From Candidatus Gastranaerophilales bacterium (lineage in GTDB: Bacteria > Cyanobacteriota > Vampirovibrionia > Gastranaerophilales > Gastranaerophilaceae): a stretch of 52,528 bases of DNA. The stretch lies in assembly GCA_944326515.1 (NCBI GenBank), contig CALVEI010000007.1:1-52528 (forward strand). Reading direction: 5' to 3'. Position numbers and translations under genes: made by a program. Shown piece by piece: positions 33,131-40,856 of this stretch (the stretch's first letter is position 1; each line of letters begins with the position of its first letter). The notes beneath the pieces were generated by a model. The model was not told the DNA's origin. It saw only the letters and a list, made by a program, of their open reading frames with translations, and made no database searches.

Positions 33131-33592
33131 TTAACGTTCCTCCCGATTTGTCCCTGTAAATTCCCAAACAGGACCATTCCCCATATCTAAAAATTATTTA
33201 CCTGCCAAACTCAACTATTAGCAAGCAAATCGAGTATCTTTTATTTATTATAAAGACAAAAACCCTTTTTACAAGCCAATCATGCCGAATTGTTACGTTT
33301 TATTGCAACACCCGTATTTATTGAAACGCTTGACTTTGTAACCCTTTTAACGACTCTTTGACAATCTGCAACATGGTTTCAGAGTTTCTATAGCATGCAA
33401 ACCATGTCTATGTACATGTTTTCATGCAACTAAACACTTATTAAGAATTGTAAATCTTTGCCAGCAAATTTCCCAGATTAACGTAATTTAACATATTTGA
33501 ATCAGGTCAAAAAATAGTCTATATTTTTAATATAGGTGAATAGTAAGTATTTTTTGTAAGAAAAAAATTTATAAAAAGACAAAGGGGATAAA
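33131..33592. other. 462-nt intergenic region before fliF
   Basis: Divergent upstream region of the Cys-rich gene (minus) and fliF (plus). It contains a hairpin GTCC(C)TGT / ACAGGAC at 33150-33174, a 9-bp inverted repeat ACATGGTTT (33371-33379) / AAACCATGT (33399-33407), and a palindrome CTATATT-TTT-AATATAG at 33519-33535 about 58 nt before fliF. No sigma-28-type box (GCCGATAA) and no ORF was seen. An RNA or regulator-binding role is possible. Confidence 0.55.
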
Positions 33593-35179
33593 TTGGAAAA
33601 CAATTATTTTAAGCTGTTTATAGACGACTTAACAAAATTATGGAACGGCTTAGATATAGGGCAAAAATTTGGAATAGTTGTATTAAGCGCAATAACACTT
33701 GTAATTTCAGGATTCTTTATCATGAAGTCAATGGAGCCTAATTGGGCTGTGCTTTACTCTGATTTATCACCACAAGATGCAGCAGCAGTATCAGAAAGCC
33801 TTAAAAAAAGCGGCTATGCATATAAATTGTCACAGGATAAAAAATCAGTTCTTGTTCCACATGAATTACAAGACGAACTTAGAATATTTGTTGCAGAAAA
33901 TGACCTTATACAAGACTCATCACCGGGGTTTGAACTCCTTGATGATATGCAACTTGGATCAACTGACTTTAAAAACAAATTAACAAAACAAAGAATATAC
34001 CAAGGTGAGTTGACTCGTTCTATTGAGAGAATGAGTGGGGTAAGAAAAGCAAGAGTACAAATTGCTGACCCCGAACGTTCAGTATTTCAAGAAAAAGACG
34101 AAGTACCTACAGCTTCAGTCATGTTGATACTTGAACCGGGTTACAAACTCAAAACCTCACAAATAAAAGCTATAAAAAATCTTGTTGCATACGCTATTCC
34201 AAGATTGACTCCAGAAAAAGTCTTTTTAACAGACCAATCAGGCAATAATCTTTCTGACGACATAGAAAAAAATTCAAACGACATAGAAAGCTACAAAACT
34301 AACTTTGAAAATCAAACAGCTAAAAAAATTCAAAGTGTTTTGGACAAAATCGTAGGTCCTGATAACGCTTCAGTGCAAGTTAGCGCAGATATAGATTTTA
34401 ACTCTACTCGTTCAACTATTGAAAGCTATATGCCTGTTGGCGACACTCAACAAGGTGTACTTACTTCAACTCAAACAGAAACAGAAAACTACGACAATCC
34501 ATTCCCTAATACAACAGGAGCAATGACAGGCTCTAACAATCCGCCTGCAACAAATCCTCAAAATAATGCTCAACCTAAAAACTTAAACTATCAAAAGCAA
34601 AAAACAGCTTCTACATATAGCGTTTCTAAAGAAATAAAACAAATAGTTTATGCCCCTGGTTCAGTAAAAAGAATGACAATAGCTGTTGCGGTTAACAAGA
34701 TTTTGACAAGTGAAGAAAAAACAGAACTTGAAAAACTTATTGCATCAGCAAGCGGTGCAGATATAAACAGAGGTGATGTAATTAACGTAACAAGTCTTGA
34801 ATTCTCTGCAAACGATGCTAACAAAGCAGCTGCTACTGAAGAAGCTAAGACAATTCAAAAAGAAAAAACACAAGAAATTGTTATCAACAAACTTGTACCA
34901 ATGTTTGTTATACTTATTCTCGGTTTGGTTGCTCTGTTTGTATTCCGCTCATTATTTGGCAAATCAGACGAAACCGTTGATGACTTTGATAACAGCTATC
35001 AAGAGCAACAACAAGCTATTACTGATAATTTAATCGATAAATTTGAAGTAGAAGCATTGCCTCAAATAGAAGCGAGATTGAATCCAGAATTGGATAAACT
35101 TAAAACAGATCTCACTGACACAATTATGTCAGACCCTTCTGAGGCAGCAAAATTACTTATTTCATACATTAAGGACTAA
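33593..35179 (+). CDS. fliF: Flagellar MS-ring protein FliF
   Basis: Forms the MS ring in the inner membrane and carries FliG. The 528-residue protein has membrane helices at about 27-46 (IVVLSAITLVISGFFIM) and 441-460 (LVPMFVILILGLVALFVF), the ring-building motifs ALYSDLSPQDA-like segment (VLYSDLSPQDAAAV), SPGFELLD, QRIYQGELTRSIERMSGVRKARV and a disordered Asn/Pro-rich loop (about 295-335), then the C-terminal FliG-binding tail. The start is TTG, fixed by AAAGGGG 5 nt upstream and by family alignment. First gene of fliF-fliG-fliH-fliI, with fliG 7 nt behind. No fliE is seen before it. Confidence 0.94.
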   Translation: MENNYFKLFIDDLTKLWNGLDIGQKFGIVVLSAITLVISGFFIMKSMEPNWAVLYSDLSPQDAAAVSESLKKSGYAYKLSQDKKSVLVPHELQDELRIFVAENDLIQDSSPGFELLDDMQLGSTDFKNKLTKQRIYQGELTRSIERMSGVRKARVQIADPERSVFQEKDEVPTASVMLILEPGYKLKTSQIKAIKNLVAYAIPRLTPEKVFLTDQSGNNLSDDIEKNSNDIESYKTNFENQTAKKIQSVLDKIVGPDNASVQVSADIDFNSTRSTIESYMPVGDTQQGVLTSTQTETENYDNPFPNTTGAMTGSNNPPATNPQNNAQPKNLNYQKQKTASTYSVSKEIKQIVYAPGSVKRMTIAVAVNKILTSEEKTELEKLIASASGADINRGDVINVTSLEFSANDANKAAATEEAKTIQKEKTQEIVINKLVPMFVILILGLVALFVFRSLFGKSDETVDDFDNSYQEQQQAITDNLIDKFEVEALPQIEARLNPELDKLKTDLTDTIMSDPSEAAKLLISYIKD

Positions 35180-35186
35180 TTAAAAA

Positions 35187-36212
35187 ATGGTAAGCGAATT
35201 AACATATGAAACAATGACCCAAAGACAAAAAGTCGCCGCATTATTGATTGCGCTTGGTCCTAACACGGCTTCAGAGGTCTTAAAACATATAAAAGATGAC
35301 GATGTACTTGAACAGATAACTTTTGATATCGCAAGCTTGAATAAAGTACCGACGGAAATTTTAAACCAAGTACTTGAGGAGTTTCACTCACTTTTTTTAG
35401 CAAGTGACTACCTTTCTTCAGGCGGTACGCAGTATGCCAGAACAATCTTAGAAAAAGCTTACGGCGCAGACCAAGCACAAAACATGCTTGGCAGATTGGT
35501 TAACTTGCTCACAACAAACCCTTTTCAGTTTTTTAATGATGCAGATCCGTCTCAACTAGCAACATCCTTTCAAAACGAAAACCCGCAACTTATTGCACTG
35601 ATTTTGGCATATTTAAAACCTGAAAGCTCTGCAAAAGTTTTAAACAGCTTGCCTCCTGATGTGCAAGCACAGGTAGCGTTTAAAATCGCTGATATGAGTT
35701 CTACAAACCCTGAAATTATTTCAGAAATAGAAAAAATTGTAGAAAGCAAATTTTCTTCAGTTGTTGCTCAAGACTTCTCCAAAGCTGGCGGTGTAGGTGC
35801 ATTAGCTAATATCTTGAACCGTTCCGACCGTGCTACAGAAAAGAACGTACTTGAATACCTCGAAGTTAAAAACCTTGAACTTGCAGAAGGTGTTAGAGAA
35901 CTTATGTTCGTATTCGAAGATATTATTCAACTCAAGGATAATGCTATTCAAAGAATTATCAGAGAAATTGACACAAGAGACCTTGCTATTTCTCTTAAAG
36001 GTGTTCGTGAAGAATTAAAAGAAAAAATCTATAGTAACATGTCAGAACGTGCTCAAGCCATGTTAAAAGAAGAACTTGAGTACATGGGCCCTGTAAGAGC
36101 AAAAGAAGTTCAAGAAAAACAAACCAAAATTGTTGGTATTATCCGTACGCTGGAATCAGCCGGTGAAATCATAATCACAAGAGATACAGCAGAGGACGAA
36201 TACATTGAGTAG
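35187..36212 (+). CDS. fliG: Flagellar motor switch protein FliG
   Basis: Rotor protein that links FliF to FliM and interacts with the stator. The 341-residue protein shows MTQRQKVAALLIALGPNTAS at the start, the middle domain with ENPQLIALILAYLKPESSAKVL (EHPQ-like motif), GGVGALANILNRSDRATEKN, and the C-terminal torque helix region MFVFEDIIQLKDNAIQRIIR with the conserved charged residues. Length is standard. It overlaps fliH by 8 nt. Confidence 0.96.
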   Translation: MVSELTYETMTQRQKVAALLIALGPNTASEVLKHIKDDDVLEQITFDIASLNKVPTEILNQVLEEFHSLFLASDYLSSGGTQYARTILEKAYGADQAQNMLGRLVNLLTTNPFQFFNDADPSQLATSFQNENPQLIALILAYLKPESSAKVLNSLPPDVQAQVAFKIADMSSTNPEIISEIEKIVESKFSSVVAQDFSKAGGVGALANILNRSDRATEKNVLEYLEVKNLELAEGVRELMFVFEDIIQLKDNAIQRIIREIDTRDLAISLKGVREELKEKIYSNMSERAQAMLKEELEYMGPVRAKEVQEKQTKIVGIIRTLESAGEIIITRDTAEDEYIE

Positions 36213-37002
36213 AATTAAAAGTGAAAACGTAAACTTTGGCAATTCTTATGTGCTTGGCGCAGAAGAAAAAAAAGTGATGAGTAAAGAAATCGTCGATGCC
36301 GGATTAATCGCCGATTCTATTGTGATGAAAGCAAAAAAACAAGCACAAGAAATACTTGCACAAGCAAACAAGCAAAGTTCTGAAATGATTTTGCAAGCTC
36401 AAACAGAAGCACAAAATTCTAAAGATGAAATCACAGCAGAAGCACGCAGACAAGGTTACGATGAAGGTTACGCGGAAGGACAAGAAAAAATAACATCAGA
36501 ACTTCAAGAAATAATTGAAAATGTAAATAACTTTGCAAAATGCGAGTTTGAAACAAAACATAGGATAATAAAATCTTTGCACACAGATATCCTCGATTTG
36601 GTCGTAAATATATCTGAAAAAATATGTAAACAACAGCTTTTGCTGGACAACAAAACTCTATTGTCTGTTATAGAAAACGCGATACTACAACTTAAAGAAA
36701 AAGAAAATGTCACAATCATCGTGAACCCGCAAATGGCTGCAAAGATTTACGAAATATCTGACGATATTAAAGAAAAAATTCACACTTTGGAATCTATAAA
36801 AATAGTAGAAGATAACTCCGTATCATCTGACGGAACAATTGTAGAATCAGTAGGTTCAAGAATTGACGCAAGAGTCAGTGCACAAATAGAACAAATATCT
36901 CGTAGACTCTTTGACGAACTTAATTCAACAAACGAGCGAGAACTCGCAAAAGAAATTGATAACATCGACGATAACTTAAATGATAAACCTGAACAGATAT
37001 AA
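36205..37002 (+). CDS. fliH: Flagellar assembly protein FliH
   Basis: A 265-residue FliH, the stator-like regulator of the FliI ATPase. The N-terminal part is a Lys/Gln-rich coiled coil (about 35-100, KKQAQEILAQANKQSS) ending in the YDEGYAEGQEKI segment typical of FliH, and the C-terminal domain (about 110-240) matches the HrpE/YscL/FliH fold with VSSDGTIVESVGSRIDARV. Starts with TTG inside the fliG 3' end (8-nt overlap; GAGG about 9 nt upstream) and overlaps fliI by 23 nt, so translation is coupled through the operon. Confidence 0.85.
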   Translation: MSRIKSENVNFGNSYVLGAEEKKVMSKEIVDAGLIADSIVMKAKKQAQEILAQANKQSSEMILQAQTEAQNSKDEITAEARRQGYDEGYAEGQEKITSELQEIIENVNNFAKCEFETKHRIIKSLHTDILDLVVNISEKICKQQLLLDNKTLLSVIENAILQLKEKENVTIIVNPQMAAKIYEISDDIKEKIHTLESIKIVEDNSVSSDGTIVESVGSRIDARVSAQIEQISRRLFDELNSTNERELAKEIDNIDDNLNDKPEQI

Positions 37003-38299
37003 AAATTTAATTAATCAAACAAATACATTGCAAGAAGTCGGAAAAGTAATACAAATTATCGGCTTGATTATTGAAGCTGACGGCCCTAAAGCAAGTATTG
37101 GCGACCTTTGTTATATCTACAACAAATTGGATGCACCACCTATATGGGCAGAAGTTGTAGGTTTTAAAACAGAAAAAATATTACTTATGCCGCTTGGTTC
37201 TATGGACGGGCTCATGCCAGGAGCAGTCGTAATTAACACTGGCGACTCAATGAAAATAAAAGTAGGCCCACAACTTTTAGGTAGAGTATTAGATGGCCTT
37301 GGCAGACCTATTGACAATCTCGGTGATATTAATTCTCAATCCTTATATTCAACACACACCGATATTATAAACCCACTTGCAAGACAATTAATAAGAACAC
37401 CTCTTTCACTAGGCATAAGATCAATAGACGGATTTATTACAGCTGGAAGAGGCCAAAGATTAGGTATATTTGCGGGTTCAGGTGTAGGTAAAAGTACAAC
37501 TCTTGCAATGATGGCAAAAAATACAAATGCAGACCTAAACGTCATTGCATTAATAGGTGAACGTGGCCGTGAAGTAAGAGAATTTATAGAATCTACTCTC
37601 GGACCTGAAGGAATGAAACGTTCTGTCGTAATCGTTGCAACATCTGAACAGCCTTCTTTAGTTAAGATAAAAGCAGGGTTTGTTGCAACAGCTATTGCAG
37701 AATATTTTAGAGACCAAGGCAACGATGTATTGTTTATGCTTGATAGTGTCACACGTATTGCAATGGCACAAAGAGAAGTAGGACTTGCCGTAGGTGAACC
37801 GCCTGCAACAAGAGGATATACGCCTTCTGTGTTTGCTCTTATGCCAAAACTTCTTGAAAGAGCAGGAAGCAATGAATACGGCACAATAACAGGCCTATAC
37901 ACCGTACTTGTAGAGGGTGATGATTTTAACGAACCTATTTCAGACACGGCAAGAAGTATCCTTGACGGTCACATCATGCTCTCACGTGAACTTGCACACA
38001 AAAACCATTATCCTGCAGTAGATGTACTGCAAAGCGTCAGCCGTGTAATGAAAGAAGTTACAACAAAAGAACATATTGAAGCATCAGGAAAAATTAGAAC
38101 CCTGCTTGCCAGCTATAAGAAAAACGAAGATTTGATTAACATCGGAGCATACGTATCCGGAGCAGACCCTGTTACTGACCAAGCAATAAAATTTATGCCA
38201 AAAATTAATGAATTTTTGCAACAAAAAGTAGACGACAAAACTGTTTACGAAGAAACACTAAATAAATTAATTGCACTAAGTAACCAAATAAAACTGTAA
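36980..38299 (+). CDS. fliI: Flagellar type III export ATPase FliI
   Basis: Hexameric ATPase that delivers export substrates to FlhA. The 439-residue protein has Walker A GSGVGKST at 166-173, ALIGERGREVREF, Walker B VLFMLDSVTRIAMAQREVGL, the family block GEPPATRGYTPSVFA, and GSITGLYTVLVEGDD-like sequence (GTITGLYTVLVEGDD). It starts inside the fliH 3' end. Its last helix is short. After it lies a terminator that serves the opposite strand, so the fliF operon end is not clear. Confidence 0.96.
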   Translation: MINLNRYKNLINQTNTLQEVGKVIQIIGLIIEADGPKASIGDLCYIYNKLDAPPIWAEVVGFKTEKILLMPLGSMDGLMPGAVVINTGDSMKIKVGPQLLGRVLDGLGRPIDNLGDINSQSLYSTHTDIINPLARQLIRTPLSLGIRSIDGFITAGRGQRLGIFAGSGVGKSTTLAMMAKNTNADLNVIALIGERGREVREFIESTLGPEGMKRSVVIVATSEQPSLVKIKAGFVATAIAEYFRDQGNDVLFMLDSVTRIAMAQREVGLAVGEPPATRGYTPSVFALMPKLLERAGSNEYGTITGLYTVLVEGDDFNEPISDTARSILDGHIMLSRELAHKNHYPAVDVLQSVSRVMKEVTTKEHIEASGKIRTLLASYKKNEDLINIGAYVSGADPVTDQAIKFMPKINEFLQQKVDDKTVYEETLNKLIALSNQIKL

Positions 38300-38304
38300 T
38301 TTTT

Positions 38305-38337
38305 GCAAAAAAAAAGCTGTTGAATTAGGGTCCAACA
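38305..38337 (-). terminator. Terminator of the receiver-like gene
   Basis: GCTGTTG and CAACAGC pair over a 10-nt loop; on the minus strand the stem runs into T9. It lies 32 nt after the stop codon of the gene ending at 38369 and within 40 nt of the fliI stop. Confidence 0.8.
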
Positions 38338-38368
38338 GCACAGTCTAAACAGGGATGATAAAATAAAA

Positions 38369-38761
38369 CTATTGTGCACTCGTGTTTGAATAATCAGAAT
38401 AAACACCGGTGCGGCTGCATAATACATCAGCCAATTCTTCATAAGAATCGATGAATATTAAAGACTTGTCACTCATCATTCTTAGAGTTCTTTGTTCAGG
38501 ATTAGATCCTGTTATTAAAATTTTAATGGGGAAATATTCGCTAAATCTTTCTATCAAAGATGCTACAACAAAATTGTACATCTCTGCGTCTATTATCACA
38601 TAAGAGATTCCTGCTATTTCAAGATATCTCTCAGCAGAATCAGCATCAGTTACAGAAAAAATATTCTTTTCTGAAATTCCTGCTTCAATACATTTTTCAG
38701 TAATCTCAGCAGCAAGATTCAAATCTTCTTGTATTATAAGTACATTTGTCTTGTTAATCAT
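38369..38761 (-). CDS. Degenerate response-regulator receiver-like protein
   Basis: A 130-residue single-domain protein with a CheY-like alternation: NVLIIQEDLNLAAEITEKC, YVIIDAEMYNF with an Asp in the phospho-acceptor position, IKILITGSNPEQ and a last helix SYEELADVL. The usual acidic pair after strand 1 is replaced by Gln-Glu-Asp and the conserved Lys of strand 5 is not evident, so it may be a pseudo-receiver. Start chosen at ATG 38761, where the domain begins and AGAGAGA precedes; an ATG at 38809 would add 16 residues with no SD. It is transcribed away from the flavoprotein gene at 38921, with a perfect palindrome between them. Confidence 0.65.
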   Translation of the reverse strand: MINKTNVLIIQEDLNLAAEITEKCIEAGISEKNIFSVTDADSAERYLEIAGISYVIIDAEMYNFVVASLIERFSEYFPIKILITGSNPEQRTLRMMSDKSLIFIDSYEELADVLCSRTGVYSDYSNTSAQ

Positions 38762-38813
38762 ATTCTCTCTGCATCCTCTTACAATTGAGTTATCGAACTT
38801 TATTCTCATTTCT

Positions 38814-38831
38814 TTACAACTTTAGTTGTAA
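38814..38831. promoter_or_regulatory. 18-bp palindrome between divergent genes
   Basis: TTACAACT-TT-AGTTGTAA, perfect 8-bp arms. It lies between the receiver-like gene and the flavoprotein gene, 55 nt upstream of the flavoprotein's -35 box. It has the size of a dimeric regulator operator; the binder is not known. Confidence 0.5.
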
Positions 38832-38885
38832 TATCCATCAAATGATGTAGTAAAAAATAATCACTGCACTAGCCACTATGTCCGA

Positions 38886-38914
38886 TTGAGATAAGAGAAA
38901 ACACCACATAAAAT
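38886..38914 (+). promoter_or_regulatory. Sigma-70-type promoter giving a leaderless transcript
   Basis: TTGAGA (38886-38891), 17 nt, TAAAAT (38909-38914), then 6 nt to ATG at 38921. There is no Shine-Dalgarno in AAGTCT. This is the best-supported leaderless start in the window because both hexamers and the spacer fit. Confidence 0.65.
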
Positions 38915-38920
38915 AAGTCT

Positions 38921-40285
38921 ATGAAACAAAAAATTGTAATCATAGGCGGAGTTGCCGCAGGGCCTAAAATAACAGCTAAACTTTTAAGGACAAAAGACTT
39001 TGATTGTCAGATAGATCTATACACGGAAGAAAACCTGATATCATATTCATCTTGCGGACTACCATATTATATAGAAGGACTTATCCCCGACTCTAACAGA
39101 CTAATCGTAAGACGTCCCGAACAGTTCGAAGAACAAGGTGCAAATATACACCTCAACAAAAGGTGCACTAAAATCCTGCCGGAAGAACACAAAATTATTA
39201 TTCAAGATACCATAACCGGAGAAACTCAAGAAGTTGAATACGACAAACTTGCCATCACAACAGGTGCAAGACCGATAATTCCATCAATAAAAGGAATTAA
39301 CTTAAAAAATATTTTTAGCATAAGAACACTTCAAGACGGAATAAATATTCGACAAAAAATGCTTGAATCTAAAAAAGCTGTTATCTTAGGGGGCGGTTAC
39401 ATAGGCATAGAACTTCTTGAAGCTTTTCATGCCAACAATATCTTTACCACCATGATAGAAAGAGAAGACCACATACTTTCTCTTCTTGATCCTGAAATAA
39501 GTGACCTTGTTAAAGAAGAAATTCTGGCTATTGCCAAAGACAATGTAGATATAATTACTTCTGACGCAATAACAGCATTTGAAGGGACAGATAAAGTCGA
39601 AAAAGTTATTACTAAAAGCGGAAAAGTCATAGAAACTGACATGGTAATCATAGCAGCAGGCATAAGACCAAATACCGAAATTGCAGCAGAAGCAGGCATA
39701 GAACTTGGTGTCAGCAACGCAATTAGGGTAAACAACAGAATGCAAACCTGCACAAAAGATATCTACGCAGCAGGTGATTGCACAGAAAATTTTCATCTTG
39801 TTTCAAAAAACTATGCTTGGATTCCACTAGGCTCAACAGCAAATAAAGAAGGACGCTGCGCAGCAATTAACATGGCAGGTCAATACGATGCCTTCCCAGG
39901 AGTTTTAGGCTCTGCTGTAACCAGATTTAGAAATCTTACAATCTCTCTTACAGGTTTAACAGAAACTGAAGCAAAAAAATTTGGTTTTGATGTAATCTGT
40001 GCAACAATGACAAAAAAAGACAAAGCAGGCTACATGCCTGATGCAGCTAATATTACAATAAAACTCGTAGTAGATAAAAGATTCAAAAAAATTCTTGGGG
40101 CTCAAGCCTTTGGCGGCGGTAACGCGGACAAGAGAGTCAACACTGTGGCTTCTGCAATACAAGCGGAACAAACCCTAGATGAATTTTTGCATCTTGATAT
40201 GACTTACGCACCTCCGTTTTCTACTGCTGTTGACCCTTTAATATCAGCTGCACTTATCATAAATAACAAGATATACAAAAACTAA
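38921..40285 (+). CDS. CoA-disulfide reductase / NADH oxidase-like flavoprotein
   Basis: A 454-residue pyridine-nucleotide-disulfide oxidoreductase of the class with one redox Cys. FAD motif IIGGVAAGPK (7-16), redox Cys45 in SYSSCGLPYYI, NAD(P)H Rossmann motif VILGGGYIGIELLEAF, second FAD block IYAAGDCTEN, and the C-terminal dimerisation domain with AVTRFRNLTISLTGLT and LHLDMTYAPPFSTAVDP. Family members reduce CoA disulfide or use O2 or persulfide; in an anaerobe an oxygen- or thiol-detoxifying role is plausible. It is a single gene with its own promoter and terminator. Confidence 0.88.
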   Translation: MKQKIVIIGGVAAGPKITAKLLRTKDFDCQIDLYTEENLISYSSCGLPYYIEGLIPDSNRLIVRRPEQFEEQGANIHLNKRCTKILPEEHKIIIQDTITGETQEVEYDKLAITTGARPIIPSIKGINLKNIFSIRTLQDGINIRQKMLESKKAVILGGGYIGIELLEAFHANNIFTTMIEREDHILSLLDPEISDLVKEEILAIAKDNVDIITSDAITAFEGTDKVEKVITKSGKVIETDMVIIAAGIRPNTEIAAEAGIELGVSNAIRVNNRMQTCTKDIYAAGDCTENFHLVSKNYAWIPLGSTANKEGRCAAINMAGQYDAFPGVLGSAVTRFRNLTISLTGLTETEAKKFGFDVICATMTKKDKAGYMPDAANITIKLVVDKRFKKILGAQAFGGGNADKRVNTVASAIQAEQTLDEFLHLDMTYAPPFSTAVDPLISAALIINNKIYKN

Positions 40286-40313
40286 AAACTGACGCGTTAA
40301 CGTCAGTTTTTTT
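40285..40313 (+). terminator. Terminator of the flavoprotein gene
   Basis: AAAACTGACG / CGTCAGTTTT, perfect 10-bp stem with a 6-nt loop, then T. It overlaps the end of the stop codon. Confidence 0.88.
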
Positions 40314-40317
40314 CAAA

Positions 40318-40475
40318 TTCCCCAAATCTAGTATTGCCTAATTTTAATCTTTATTTTTTCCGCTATCAGTCTAGTTTCGCTTTTTTAAGTTGTTTTGTTT
40401 TTCCCCAATTAGTCCGTTTGCCGTTGTTTTAATCTATCCCCAAATCTAGTTGCCTGTTTTGCTTTATTCCCTATC
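40318..40475. repeat. Degenerate, loosely spaced repeats with TTCCCCAAAT core
   Basis: TCCCCAAATCTAGT occurs exactly twice (40319-40332 and 40437-40450), each followed by TTGCCT within 2 nt. Weaker copies start near 40359 (CGCTATCAGTCTAGTT), 40401 (TTCCCCAATTAGTCCG) and 40470 (CCCTATCTTAGTC). Spacing is about 31-43 nt. The stretch lies between the convergent flavoprotein and ribbon-helix-helix genes. TTCCCCAATT also occurs in the intergenic region at about 22578. Confidence 0.5.
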
Positions 40476-40664
40476 TTAGTCAAGCAAAGCTTCTAAGATA
40501 TTAGCATTTTTTGTAGCCAGTGAATTTTCTCTTACTTTTTGTTTATGAATATATGTTCTGAGTGCTTCACGGATAAGTTCGCTTCTTGTACGATTTTCTG
40601 TTTCTGCTACTCCATCAATTTTGTTTAAAAATTCTTCGGGCATTGAAATCAAAACTCTTGCCAT
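40476..40664 (-). CDS. Ribbon-helix-helix (CopG/MetJ-type) DNA-binding protein
   Basis: A 62-residue protein with a short N-terminal strand (MARVLISMPEEFL), then helices KIDGVAETENRTRSELIREA and LRTYIHKQK: the ribbon-helix-helix pattern in which the strand of a dimer reads DNA. Start set at ATG 40664 because GGAGG lies 8 nt upstream; the frame extends five codons further without support. Antitoxins often have this fold, but no toxin ORF adjoins on either side, so it is better called a regulator. Degenerate repeats follow its 3' end. Confidence 0.85.
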   Translation of the reverse strand: MARVLISMPEEFLNKIDGVAETENRTRSELIREALRTYIHKQKVRENSLATKNANILEALLD

Positions 40665-40856
40665 ATTTATTTCCTCCAATATGTAATTTCTGTAATCTCT
40701 TATGTGGTTTGGGTTTTGGATGTTTAATCCTTACTCTTATATAAAGTATTTTTGAAATAAATAATTGCTAAAAATTATCTACAAAATATATACTAAATCC
40801 ACAAACCTCACATATGGCAAGGTTTTGCAACTTAACAAAACTTAACAATTGTATAT

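Noticed and set aside
37336-37947. 203-codon open frame on the minus strand inside fliI
   Set aside because: It lies wholly antisense to a gene with clear FliI motifs, has no Shine-Dalgarno, and its composition reflects the codon pattern of the opposite strand.
40318-40475. CRISPR-like array
   Set aside because: Repeats are degenerate, only two copies match exactly for 14 nt, the spacing varies and no cas gene is near.
40476-40856. Toxin-antitoxin pair with the ribbon-helix-helix protein
   Set aside because: No small toxin-like frame lies on either side; the upstream 190 nt hold no ORF and the downstream gap holds only repeats.
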